Assembly: GCA_025997935.1 (NCBI GenBank)
Contig: BNVG01000023.1
Span: forward strand, 1-20,923
Direction of reading: 5' to 3'
Length of the DNA: 20,923 bases
From: Synergistales bacterium
Lineage (GTDB): Bacteria; Synergistota; Synergistia; Synergistales; Aminobacteriaceae
Below are positions 7,253 to 14,107 of the stretch, piece by piece (the stretch's first letter is position 1; each line of letters opens with the position of its first letter). Both the position numbers and the translations under genes were made by a program. A model generated the notes under the pieces. That model made no database searches and was not told the DNA's origin. It worked only from the letters and a program-made list of their open reading frames with translations.

Positions 7253-8227
7253 ATGTCGAAATCGGCGGAAGTAGAGGTTGTCCTCTCGCACAGCGAGCGA
7301 TTGCCCATTGTGGACGTTTGGCTGATTATCGACGTTCTCAGAGCCACGACGGTGATGACGAGTTGGTTTGAGGCGGGGGGCGGCGATCTGTATCCCGCCG
7401 AAACGATCGACGAGGCGGTTAAATTAGCCGCCGCGCTCAAGGCGAGCGGTCAAAGTCCCGTTTTGATGGGAGAGCGCAACGCCGTCGCCCCAGAGGGTTT
7501 CGACCTCGGCAATTCCCCTTTAGACATAACGCGCGACCTAACGTCGCGATACTCATGCGCCGTGATGGCCACCACAAACGGCACAAAGGCCCTGCTGAAG
7601 GCCGCGTCTACGGGGCGTCCCGTCTTCGCGGCCTGCGCCCGAAACGCCTTCGCCGCGCTGAATATCGCTCTTTCCAAGGGACGAAGAATAGGGATTTTTT
7701 GCTCAGGGCGCAAGGGACGCCCGGCTTGGGACGATACGCTCTGCGCCGGCCTTTTTATCTCTAAATTGAAGGAGCATTTCCCCGAGACCCGCTATTCAGA
7801 CAGCGCGCGCCTCGCCCTGCTGACTTGGCAAAGCGCCTCCGAAAACGCCAAGCCCGGCGTCGAGTCTTCGCGCCTTGAGTCCTCCCACTTCGAACATTCC
7901 GTCAGAACCGCCGACCACGCCGTGTTTTTGAATAAAATAGGCTTCTATGACGACATAGCTTTCGCGTCCCGCGTGGACTCCACGGACATCGTGCCCGAGC
8001 TTCACGAACAGCCCGAAGGCGATGGCATAAGGGCGGTATTGCGCGCCTCCCGCAGCGTATCGCCGCCTGTTCTTCAAAAAGAAAGCGCCGCGCCGTCCCG
8101 GCTCATCCCGCCGCGCGTTACGCTGCCCGAGGTAAACGGCGAGAGTAGGGGCGGCAACTACGTGTTTTTCCCGGGAAAAGAATACGAAAAATGGCACAGA
8201 AACAAAAGCAATCCTGACGAAGTGTAA
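7253..8227 (+). CDS. ComB family protein (2-phosphosulfolactate phosphatase-like)
   Basis: A 324-residue protein whose first 250 or so residues match the ComB family: VDVWLIIDVLRATTVMT (20-36), LMGERNAVAPEGFDLGNSP (71-89), VMATTNGTKAL (104-114), GIFCSGRKGRPAWDDTLCAG (147-166) and a closing IGFYDDIAFASRVDSTDIVPEL. In methanogens ComB is the Mg-dependent phosphatase that makes sulfolactate for coenzyme M; many bacteria that lack coenzyme M carry homologues of unknown role. The C-terminal 75 or so residues (from about 250) extend beyond the usual length (235-250) and are basic and proline/serine rich, ending with YVFFPGKEYEKW. No sulfolactate or coenzyme M gene is adjacent. Promoter and strong Shine-Dalgarno are separate from pepT, and larC follows after 32 bases. 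Family is secure, reaction is not. Confidence 0.8.
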   Translation: MSKSAEVEVVLSHSERLPIVDVWLIIDVLRATTVMTSWFEAGGGDLYPAETIDEAVKLAAALKASGQSPVLMGERNAVAPEGFDLGNSPLDITRDLTSRYSCAVMATTNGTKALLKAASTGRPVFAACARNAFAALNIALSKGRRIGIFCSGRKGRPAWDDTLCAGLFISKLKEHFPETRYSDSARLALLTWQSASENAKPGVESSRLESSHFEHSVRTADHAVFLNKIGFYDDIAFASRVDSTDIVPELHEQPEGDGIRAVLRASRSVSPPVLQKESAAPSRLIPPRVTLPEVNGESRGGNYVFFPGKEYEKWHRNKSNPDEV

Positions 8228-8259
8228 AAAATCAAGAAGAAAGAATGGTTATATAAATT

Positions 8260-9438
8260 ATGAAGACGCTTTACTTTGACTGTTTTGCGGGAATTTCAGG
8301 CGATATGCTGGTCGGCGCGCTTTTTGCCCTCTCGCCCGACCTGAACGCATTCAAGGCCGAGCTCGCCAAAATGACTGCGTTCAATAGCGACGATTACAGC
8401 GTCAGCTTTGAAGAAAGCGCCAAAAACGGCATAACCGGAACGCATTTCAAAGTCCACACCCACGAGCATCACCCCCACAGGGGCCTTCACGATATAGAGG
8501 GTATAATTATGTCAAGCTCTCTTTCCGAACGCATAAAGCGGGAGACGATGAGGGCTTTTGCGCTTCTCGCCGACGCCGAGGCGAGGGTACACGGCACGAC
8601 GCCGGATAAAATTCATTTTCACGAAGTCGGGGCCGTCGATTCCATACTCGACATAGTGGGGACGTATATTTTAATAGACAAACTCGGCTGGCCGAGAGTC
8701 CTCTGCTCTCCCATAAATGTCGGCTCCGGCACGGTTCAGTGCGCCCACGGCGTCCTGCCCGTCCCCGCTCCGGCCACGGAGATTTTGTTGCGGAATGTGC
8801 CAATCTATTCAAACGGCTCTCCTATGGAGCGCACGACGCCGACGGGCGCGCTTTTGGCGAAATGCCTCGCCGACGCGTTTTCGCCTTTGCCGGGTGGCGT
8901 TATCGTAACCTCGTCTTACGGCTTGGGCACGCGCGACTCCGACATCCCGAACGTCCTGCGCGTCCTCCTTATGGAGAGCGCGCCAAAAGAGCCCGAGGGC
9001 TTCGAGAGAGACCGCGTCGCGTCGCTCGCCGCCAACATCGACGATATGAACCCGCAGGATTTCGCCCTCGTCTGCGAGCGTCTCTTTGAGGCCGGGGCGC
9101 TTGACGTGTGGTGCGAATCTATTTTCATGAAAAAGGGACGCCCGGGCGTGAAGCTGTCCTGTCTTTGCGAGAGCGAATCGGCTGACGCGTTGTCCAAACT
9201 GATGCTGAAAAACACGACTACGCAGGGAGTGCGAAGATCAACGCTTGACCGCGTCAAATTATGTTATAAGATAGAGAAAATTTCGACTTCCCTCGGCGAG
9301 CTGAACGTCAAAACCGCGTATCTGGACGGCGAGCCGCTACGCTCCACGCCCGAGTACGAGGACGTAAAGCGCATAGCCGTAGCGCGCGGGCTTTCCATGC
9401 CCGAGGTCAGAAGCGTTATACAAAACCTGAATTTATAG
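8260..9438 (+). CDS. larC: Nickel pincer cofactor biosynthesis protein LarC
   Basis: A 392-residue LarC (DUF111) protein, the CTP-dependent nickel insertase of the pincer-nucleotide cofactor made by LarB-LarE-LarC and used by LarA-type racemases and epimerases. Evidence is the N terminus LYFDCFAGISGDMLVGAL (4-21), the histidine-rich THEHHPHRGLHDIEGII (67-83), HFHEVGAVDSILDIVG (119-134), SGTVQCAHGVLPVPAPAT (156-173), GSPMERTTPTGALLA (186-200) and ANIDDMNPQDFA. LarC1 and LarC2 regions are in one frame here, without the programmed frameshift seen in Lactobacillus plantarum. No larA, larB or larE is visible in the window. The Shine-Dalgarno is weak (AAAGAATGG), consistent with cotranscription with the ComB gene 32 bases upstream. 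Confidence 0.93.
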   Translation: MKTLYFDCFAGISGDMLVGALFALSPDLNAFKAELAKMTAFNSDDYSVSFEESAKNGITGTHFKVHTHEHHPHRGLHDIEGIIMSSSLSERIKRETMRAFALLADAEARVHGTTPDKIHFHEVGAVDSILDIVGTYILIDKLGWPRVLCSPINVGSGTVQCAHGVLPVPAPATEILLRNVPIYSNGSPMERTTPTGALLAKCLADAFSPLPGGVIVTSSYGLGTRDSDIPNVLRVLLMESAPKEPEGFERDRVASLAANIDDMNPQDFALVCERLFEAGALDVWCESIFMKKGRPGVKLSCLCESESADALSKLMLKNTTTQGVRRSTLDRVKLCYKIEKISTSLGELNVKTAYLDGEPLRSTPEYEDVKRIAVARGLSMPEVRSVIQNLNL

Positions 9439-9468
9439 ATTTTTACAAAATCAGAACGGAGGTCTCTC

Positions 9469-10176
9469 GTGGTTATTCTTACTGTGGTTTTATTGTTGTG
9501 CATCTCCATAGCTATCAACGTGTTGCTTCTGAGGCGAAAAGACGACGTCGACAAGCGCCGCGTCCGCTCTACGTTGCTTAGGGGCATAAGAAACGTAAAG
9601 GAACTGGCGACCCTGAGACAAAATTTTCAGTCCATCGTCATGTACGAGGAGAACAAGGCTTTTTGGGGTTTGACCCTGCCGGGCACGGCGCGCAGGTTTA
9701 TTTTGAAATACTCGGGAACCGTCGTGTGCGGAAACGATATATCGGACATTCAGGTATCTGAGGCGTTCGCGGTGAACCGTTTTCGCATAATAGTGCCGCG
9801 CAGCCGAATTTTGGACATCTACGCGGACATCAGAAGTGTTCAGGTTTACGACCAGAAGGCGGGGATTTTCACTTCACTCAAACTTCAGGAGCAGAACAGA
9901 GAGATAGCCGCGAATCTCGATGAAGTACGCAAGGACGCGCTGCAAAGCGACATCCTGCGCCGCGCCGACGAGAACACTCGCGTAGTCCTGACCACCCTGG
10001 CGGCGTCTTTTGGCGTGGAGGCCGATATTATCTTCGACGACCAAGACAAGAACATCCTGCGCGCTACTCGCGTATCCGATTTGCTGAGAGGCGGCTCGAC
10101 CCAGGCGGAAAACATCCCGGAGGCCGTAACGGAGACAACCGCCGAACCCATACCTGAAACGGTCAGCGTAAATTAA
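9469..10176 (+). CDS. DUF4230-like membrane-anchored protein
   Basis: A 235-residue protein with one N-terminal membrane segment (about residues 2-21, ending in LRRKDD) and a soluble domain resembling DUF4230: a pattern of RGIRNVKELATLRQNF, a GLTLPGTARRFILKYSGTVVCGNDISDIQV strand region, IIVPRSRILDIYADIRSVQVYDQKAGIF and a helical EQNREIAANLDEVRKDALQ segment. The tail is acidic and threonine/proline rich. The function of DUF4230 is unknown. Translation starts at GTG 9469 behind GGAGGT (9458-9463), 30 bases after larC, so it is probably the last gene of the larC unit. Domain assignment is from pattern memory and is moderately secure. Confidence 0.65.
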   Translation: MVILTVVLLLCISIAINVLLLRRKDDVDKRRVRSTLLRGIRNVKELATLRQNFQSIVMYEENKAFWGLTLPGTARRFILKYSGTVVCGNDISDIQVSEAFAVNRFRIIVPRSRILDIYADIRSVQVYDQKAGIFTSLKLQEQNREIAANLDEVRKDALQSDILRRADENTRVVLTTLAASFGVEADIIFDDQDKNILRATRVSDLLRGGSTQAENIPEAVTETTAEPIPETVSVN

Positions 10177-10190
10177 GCCAAAAATTAAGC

Positions 10191-10226
10191 CAAAAAACAG
10201 ACCGCGCGAAGTCAGCGCGGTCTGTT
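10191..10226 (-). terminator. Terminator of the toxin-antitoxin pair (12-bp stem)
   Basis: Perfect 12-bp stem AACAGACCGCGC (10196-10207) with GCGCGGTCTGTT (10215-10226), 7-nt loop. On the minus strand it is followed by six T residues, making it a strong terminator for the antitoxin gene that stops at 10285. It may also end the plus-strand DUF4230-like transcript, though the plus side is poor in T. Its sequence is nearly the same as the terminator at 11625-11660. Confidence 0.85.
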
Positions 10227-10242
10227 GTCCGTTATTGCTACC

Positions 10243-10280
10243 GCAGGGGCGACCTTTGGCCGAATACAGTTCGCCCCCGC
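10243..10280. repeat. Imperfect GC-rich inverted repeat
   Basis: GCAGGGGCGA (10243-10252) pairs with TCGCCCCCGC (10271-10280) with one mismatch around an 18-nt loop. It lies between a terminator and the antitoxin stop. The GGGGCGA...TCGCCCC form resembles small palindromic intergenic repeats seen in many genomes; a role in mRNA 3'-end protection is possible. Confidence 0.5.
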
Positions 10281-10284
10281 GAAC

Positions 10285-10587
10285 TTATTCCTGCTTTATA
10301 GGTACCACCGCGAGAGTCTTGCCCAAAGAAAAAAGCACTTTCAAAACCGTATCAATCTGAGACATCGTGTTTCCGCGTTCCATGCGGGCGATAACGGGTT
10401 GTTTGACCCCGCTCATTTCCTCGAGCTGTTTTTGCGTTATGCCGCGCTCGTTTCGGGCTTTGATAAGCTCGCCGATAAGGGCGACGCGCAAGTCGCTGGC
10501 GGCTATTTCCTCCGGCGTGTAAATCTCTTTTCTGACTTCTTCCCAAGTATGACCCCTTGCACTGTTATTTTTCGTTGTTACTTCCAT
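10285..10587 (-). CDS. HigA-like helix-turn-helix (XRE) antitoxin
   Basis: About 100 residues with a C-terminal Xre-type helix-turn-helix (GITQKQLEEMSGVKQPVIARMERG), preceded by LRVALIGELIKARNERG; these are the usual features of HigA antitoxins paired with Gp49-type toxins. The frame can begin at a TTG (10593) overlapping the toxin stop, but the ATG at 10587 has GAGGAG eight bases upstream and is the better start. It follows the toxin gene with a 2-bp gap, the toxin-first order typical of higBA. It should neutralise the toxin and repress the operon, probably by binding the palindrome at 10971-10988. Confidence 0.85.
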   Translation of the reverse strand: MEVTTKNNSARGHTWEEVRKEIYTPEEIAASDLRVALIGELIKARNERGITQKQLEEMSGVKQPVIARMERGNTMSQIDTVLKVLFSLGKTLAVVPIKQE

Positions 10588-10589
10588 TG

Positions 10590-10940
10590 TCAATTCTCCT
10601 CTCTGTAGTCAGCTAAATTTCGCTTTGCCTGTTCAATCTCTTTACGCGGCGTCTTCTGTGTTTTCTTTGTGAAATGATGAAGCAGAACAAAACTGTCATC
10701 TACCCACGCCGCGAACAATATGCGCTCTCTTATTGGCCTAAGCTCCCATATCTCGCCCTCTAAATGCTTCATATACGGCTCTCCGACTTGTGTGCCATAG
10801 TCACTCAAGGCTTGTATATAATCTTGAGTCTTGTTATGTTTTATTAGGCTGTCTTTATCGGTCTTGGCCGCTAACTCTAAGATATACTCCAAAACAGGCT
10901 CACGACCTTTTTTATCCTTGTAAAAAACAATTTTATACAT
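10590..10940 (-). CDS. HigB/RelE-type toxin (phage Gp49-like family)
   Basis: 116 residues matching the phage-derived Gp49-like HigB group: N-terminal YKIVFYKDKKGREPVLEYI, central KHLEGEIWELRPIRERILFA, then VLLHHFTKKTQKTPRKEIEQAKR, which carries the basic/histidine patch used by RelE-fold toxins to cut mRNA on the ribosome. Length is normal (105-120) and the frame is intact. GAAGGGGG precedes the ATG at 10940. Expression would be driven from the -10 element at 10969-10974 and be repressed with the downstream antitoxin. mRNA cleavage is family knowledge, not shown here. Confidence 0.87.
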   Translation of the reverse strand: MYKIVFYKDKKGREPVLEYILELAAKTDKDSLIKHNKTQDYIQALSDYGTQVGEPYMKHLEGEIWELRPIRERILFAAWVDDSFVLLHHFTKKTQKTPRKEIEQAKRNLADYREEN

Positions 10941-10968
10941 TCGAGGTATTCCCCCTTCCGCGTCTATT

Positions 10969-10988
10969 ATTATAACTCATCAGTTATA
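10969..10988 (-). promoter_or_regulatory. Promoter -10 and palindromic operator of the toxin-antitoxin operon
   Basis: TATAACT (10971-10977) and AGTTATA (10982-10988) form a perfect 7-bp inverted repeat with a 4-bp spacer. It overlaps the minus-strand TATAAT (10969-10974) that lies about 30 bases before the toxin ATG. A repressor bound here would block RNA polymerase, as expected for HigA autoregulation. No clear -35 was found. Confidence 0.6.
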
Positions 10989-11064
10989 TCTTTGTTATGT
11001 CGATCGTGGCGGACATGTCTTTGACCATAAATTATGATAAAATACGGCTGAGGAGGGGAGAGCT

Positions 11065-11550
11065 ATGGCAGAGGCGATAACAGAACGGGATACTACAGCG
11101 GAATATACTTTTATTGATAGGATGGTACCTGAAAAAGTTTTTAACGCCGAGCTGAAAAGGATTGACTTTGAGCAATCGGGGGTAAAGGCGGCGCGTGAAA
11201 AATTCGAGGCAAATGTCGAAAAATCGCTCGATAAAATAGAGGTCAGGTTCGACAAGATAGATGAGCGATTCGACAAGGTAGACGAACGATTTGAAAAAGT
11301 AGACGAACGATTTGAAAAAGTAGACGAACGATTTGAAAAAGTAGGCGAGCGTTTCGACAAGGTAGACGCCGAGTTCAAGGCAGTTCGACAAGAACTGAGC
11401 GCGGATAACAAAGCCCTCCGGGAAGAACTCGGCGCTGATATTAAAGCTACGAACGTCAAAATTGACAATCTCTTTTACTGGATGATCGGTACTCAAATCG
11501 CGTTTGCGACATTGATTTTAGGTGTGATTGTCATATTGTTTCAGAAGTGA
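11065..11550 (+). CDS. Repeat-built coiled-coil protein with C-terminal membrane anchor
   Basis: 161 residues. Residues 1-50 are mixed and charged. About 54-101 is an uninterrupted chain of seven-residue units (consensus FDKVDER/FEKVDER) forming a heptad coiled coil, continued by charged helix to about 135. Residues 139-159 (WMIGTQIAFATLILGVIVILF) are one membrane span, ending two residues before the C terminus, so the protein is probably tail-anchored with the coiled coil in the cytoplasm. It resembles DUF1640/CCDC90-like and Borrelia Bdr-like architectures, but such repeats converge easily and homology is not claimed. ATG 11065 follows GAGGAGGGGAG. It is divergent from the toxin-antitoxin operon and has its own terminator. 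Function unknown. Confidence 0.8.
   Translation: MAEAITERDTTAEYTFIDRMVPEKVFNAELKRIDFEQSGVKAAREKFEANVEKSLDKIEVRFDKIDERFDKVDERFEKVDERFEKVDERFEKVGERFDKVDAEFKAVRQELSADNKALREELGADIKATNVKIDNLFYWMIGTQIAFATLILGVIVILFQK
11236..11361 (+). repeat. 21-bp tandem repeat array in the coiled-coil gene
   Basis: Six consecutive 21-base units. Three (11278-11298, 11299-11319, 11320-11340) are identical at the DNA level and encode VDERFEK; the flanking units (11236, 11257, 11341) are degenerate. Identical third-codon positions in the central units point to recent duplication. Confidence 0.88.
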
Positions 11551-11577
11551 CGAACGCTACACCGATTTTACTTACCT

Positions 11578-11609
11578 ATGCCCGGCCCGACAAGAGCCGG
11601 GCATTTTTT
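11578..11609 (+). terminator. Terminator of the coiled-coil gene
   Basis: Nine-bp perfect stem ATGCCCGGC (11578-11586) with GCCGGGCAT (11596-11604), 9-nt loop, followed by a six-T run (11604-11609), 28 bases after the stop codon at 11550. Confidence 0.88.
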
Positions 11610-11624
11610 GTGACCGTCTCTGCA

Positions 11625-11660
11625 CAAAAAACAGGCCGCGCGGAAAACCCGCGCGGTCTG
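11625..11660 (-). terminator. Terminator of the prepilin-like gene
   Basis: Twelve-bp stem (11632-11643 with 11649-11660, one G-T pair) and a 5-nt loop, followed on the minus strand by six T residues (11626-11631). It lies 24 bases after the prepilin stop. The 18 bases at 11625-11642 match 10191-10208 at 17 positions. Confidence 0.85.
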
Positions 11661-11683
11661 AAAACTTAAAAGCTGAAATAAAA

Positions 11684-12175
11684 CTAATTAACCCTCGAGC
11701 TGAACGTAATATTACCCCCACCCACCGTGGTGCCAAGGACATTCCCGGTTGCGTCAAGAAGCCCGGACTGCTCGGCGTTCTTTATCAGCTTCTGAGCGAC
11801 ATCGTTCGAAACCGTAATGGCTACCAATATAACATCGCCAAGAGCGCCGCCACTAGCAACGTCACCGCTGTAAACTATCGTATATTGATCGTAGCTGAAC
11901 TTGGCGGGATTGTCCACCATGGTCGCTATGTCACCCAAACCGCCAGCCGCGCCGGCCTTAATAATACCAGAGACAGGTGCCGACCCGCCGTGATCCGCCA
12001 TGTACACGATAACTGCGGCCTTCAGACCGCGAAGCTCGCTCAGCGCGGCCGACGCCTTGGCTGTGGCTGTGGCGCTACCGCTCGAAAGGAGCATAGCTCC
12101 GACCAAAATACCGATGATAACGATAACGATAAGCAACTCAACGAGTGTAAAACCTTTCTTGGCTCTCAATTTCAT
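11684..12175 (-). CDS. Type IV prepilin/type II pseudopilin-like protein
   Basis: 163 residues. MKLRAKKG|FTLVELLIVIVIIGILVGAMLL is a textbook class III prepilin signal: basic leader of eight residues, cleavage after G8, mature F1, E5 at residue 13, then a hydrophobic helix. The remaining 130 residues are rich in glycine and alanine, begin with the usual amphipathic ATAKASAALSELRGLKAAVIVYMADHGG helix and contain no cysteine pair. It is translated from ATG 12175 behind GGGAG and has its own promoter and terminator, so it is a single-gene unit. No prepilin peptidase, PilB, PilC or PilQ gene lies nearby, so assembly machinery must be elsewhere. Major or minor pilin status is unknown. Confidence 0.9.
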   Translation of the reverse strand: MKLRAKKGFTLVELLIVIVIIGILVGAMLLSSGSATATAKASAALSELRGLKAAVIVYMADHGGSAPVSGIIKAGAAGGLGDIATMVDNPAKFSYDQYTIVYSGDVASGGALGDVILVAITVSNDVAQKLIKNAEQSGLLDATGNVLGTTVGGGNITFSSRVN

Positions 12176-12218
12176 AAAAACAACTCCCTTTCTCTATAAA
12201 CAACAGTATAATTTCCCT

Positions 12219-12239
12219 GCTCGGACACCATGCCCAAGC
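12219..12239 (-). promoter_or_regulatory. Short hairpin in the prepilin leader
   Basis: On the minus strand a 9-bp stem including two G-U pairs closes a 3-nt loop (GCTTGGGCA paired with TGTCCGAGC). It would lie about 10 bases from the predicted transcript start and could stabilise the 5' end of an abundant mRNA. It does not match a riboswitch class I know. Confidence 0.4.
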
Positions 12240-12255
12240 CCTAAATAATTATTAA

Positions 12256-12283
12256 AGTATATATAATTTGATAATTTAGTCAA
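12256..12283 (-). promoter_or_regulatory. Promoter of the prepilin-like gene
   Basis: On the minus strand TTGACT (12278-12283), a 16-bp spacer and TATACT (12256-12261) form a strong sigma-70-like promoter in AT-rich DNA. The predicted start is near 12249, giving a 75-base leader. The rest of the 175-bp gap between the prepilin and chemoreceptor genes is AT-rich and holds no other gene. Confidence 0.65.
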
Positions 12284-12330
12284 GAGGTCAGACAAAAAAT
12301 AAGTAAAAAAATAATGACACAATTCAGACA

Positions 12331-12351
12331 ATAAAGACGCCGCTTTGGCGC
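12331..12351 (-). terminator. Weak terminator candidate after the chemoreceptor gene
   Basis: A 5-bp stem (GCGCC/GGCGT, one wobble pair; 12347-12351 with 12337-12341) directly at the stop codon is followed on the minus strand by CTTTATTGTC. Stem and T tail are both weak. Confidence 0.35.
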
Positions 12352-14081
12352 TACTCCACCACAAACCTCTGCGTCGACTTCAGCATATCCATGGACATCT
12401 CTGTCAGGCTGTCGGCGTTTTTGGATATTTCGGAGCTGGACGCGCTTTGTTCTTCGGAGGCGGCGGCTATCGAGAGGACGTCGCGCGTTATTCTCTTGCT
12501 CTCTTCTTCTAAATCCAAGGCGGCGGCCGACATGCTCGCGGTCTCGTCGTTCATTACGCGCATTACAGATGTCGCGTGCTCTATCCGCTTTGAGCTGGCA
12601 ATGGATATTTCGGCCAGCGCGCTGAACGCCGCCGTGCCTGTCGCGACGGCCTCCGCGCCGCGTCTGACCTCATCTCCGCTCTTTTCCATTGCCGCCGTCG
12701 CTTTGGCTATCTCTTCCTGAACGGCGTCGATGAGGCGCGATATTTCCTCCGTGGCGGAGTGTGAGTCGCCCGCGAGCTTTTTCACCTCATCCGCCACCAC
12801 AGCGAAGCCACGCCCTTGGTCTCCCGCCCGCGCCGCCTCTATGGCGGCGTTAAGAGCCAAGAGGTTCGTCTGCTTGGATATTCCGGCGATGGTCTCCACG
12901 AAGCGGCCTATCTCTCCGGCTCTGTCGGAGAGGGATGTGACGACGCCCGTTAGATTGCCGACCGCTTTTTCTATCGTGGACATTTGCTCCACGGCGTTCT
13001 TCATGGACACGCCGCCCTCTGTAGCCTTGTGGGCCGAGTCTGTCGAGCCGAACGCTAGGGCGTCTATGTCCTGCGATATATCCGCGATGTTGCCCGTAAG
13101 GGCGCGCAAAGACTCGGCTATGGACTCCGCGTCCTGGGACTGGGCTTTTACGCGCTCGGATACTTTCGCTATTTCGCCTGAGATGACCTCCGTACCCTTG
13201 TCGGACTGAATGGCCGAGGCGTTGAACTCCTCCGCCGCCGCCGATATATGCTCGGCTAAGCCCTGTATCTCCAAAACGAGCTCTTTTAAGTTTTCCGTCA
13301 TGGAGTTGTAACGCCTCGACAAAGTCCCGAACTCGTCTTCGCTGTCTATGGAAGAACGAACGCTGAGGTTTCCATCTCCTATGGCCTTGGCGGCCTTCAG
13401 AAGCTTGCCGATGGAGTGATTTATGACCCGCACAAGATAAAATGGCACGACAAACAAAACGGCGCACAAAGCGGTCAGCGCGATTATGAAGTGGATTCTG
13501 TTGTTCGCGAAAATGACCTTACCCATCTCCACGACCGCCGCGCAGCTCTCGTCGTTGAAATCCTCCAGCGCTTTTATAGAGACTTCTAAGGCGTTAAACG
13601 CGACGGCCGACGAGTTGTTGAGTATGTCCATTGCTTTTTCTTCGTCGCCGGCTTTCAGAGTATCGAAAATCAGCGTGGACTGCTTGAGATATTCTTCCCA
13701 GCGTTCGATTATGGCGACGGCAAAAGCCATGTCCTGGGCTCTTTGTTCCTCCGTGTCGTAATCGAGGGTTTCAATATCGTGTTTGTAAATGGCCAGCATC
13801 TCGTTGGTTTTTTCTACGGCCAAAGCCTTGTCCTTCAGGATTTTTTCTCTCGCTCCCGCGTCCTTGCGGAGGATGTAGCTTAAATCATTCCTCCTGACCG
13901 CGTCGGTGCTTTTCTGAACCTCCGCGAGCTGCGAAAACCCCGTGGCCCATTCGTTGGCCTCCTCCACGCGTTCGTACATCACGGAAAGCGAGCGAACCGC
14001 GTAAACGCCAAACCCCATGGCAAAGACCAAAATAAACGAAAAAGCCGTTATCAGTTTGAATTTCATGCTGATATTTTTCAC
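12351..14081 (-). CDS. Methyl-accepting chemotaxis protein with four-helix-bundle sensor
   Basis: A 576-residue chemoreceptor. Membrane segment 1 is at about 9-28, a periplasmic helical domain of the 4HB_MCP type at 30-195, membrane segment 2 at 196-217, HAMP at 218-270, then the long cytoplasmic signalling coiled coil. The conserved tip reads [39 protein letters not shown] (398-437), which binds CheA and CheW. The C terminus (TQRFVVE) lacks the NWETF-type pentapeptide tether. The start is GTG 14081, with AGGGA six bases upstream, rather than ATG 14066. It begins 26 bases after the stop of the purine permease gene with no terminator between, so the two are probably cotranscribed. The ligand cannot be read from a 4HB domain; purines are a guess from context. 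Confidence 0.92.
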   Translation of the reverse strand: MKNISMKFKLITAFSFILVFAMGFGVYAVRSLSVMYERVEEANEWATGFSQLAEVQKSTDAVRRNDLSYILRKDAGAREKILKDKALAVEKTNEMLAIYKHDIETLDYDTEEQRAQDMAFAVAIIERWEEYLKQSTLIFDTLKAGDEEKAMDILNNSSAVAFNALEVSIKALEDFNDESCAAVVEMGKVIFANNRIHFIIALTALCAVLFVVPFYLVRVINHSIGKLLKAAKAIGDGNLSVRSSIDSEDEFGTLSRRYNSMTENLKELVLEIQGLAEHISAAAEEFNASAIQSDKGTEVISGEIAKVSERVKAQSQDAESIAESLRALTGNIADISQDIDALAFGSTDSAHKATEGGVSMKNAVEQMSTIEKAVGNLTGVVTSLSDRAGEIGRFVETIAGISKQTNLLALNAAIEAARAGDQGRGFAVVADEVKKLAGDSHSATEEISRLIDAVQEEIAKATAAMEKSGDEVRRGAEAVATGTAAFSALAEISIASSKRIEHATSVMRVMNDETASMSAAALDLEEESKRITRDVLSIAAASEEQSASSSEISKNADSLTEMSMDMLKSTQRFVVE

Positions 14082-14107
14082 AGAACATCCCTACTTTCGT
14101 GTCTTGC

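Noticed and set aside
11236..11361. CRISPR-like array
   Set aside because: The 21-bp units are directly adjacent without spacers and are in frame within a coiled-coil gene.
11528..12199. 223-codon plus-strand open frame opposite the prepilin gene
   Set aside because: The minus strand has a perfect prepilin signal, promoter, ribosome binding site and terminator; the plus frame crosses two terminators.
12176..12350. Cyclic-di-GMP riboswitch upstream of the prepilin gene
   Set aside because: The leader is about 75 bases with one short hairpin and lacks the conserved GEMM core.
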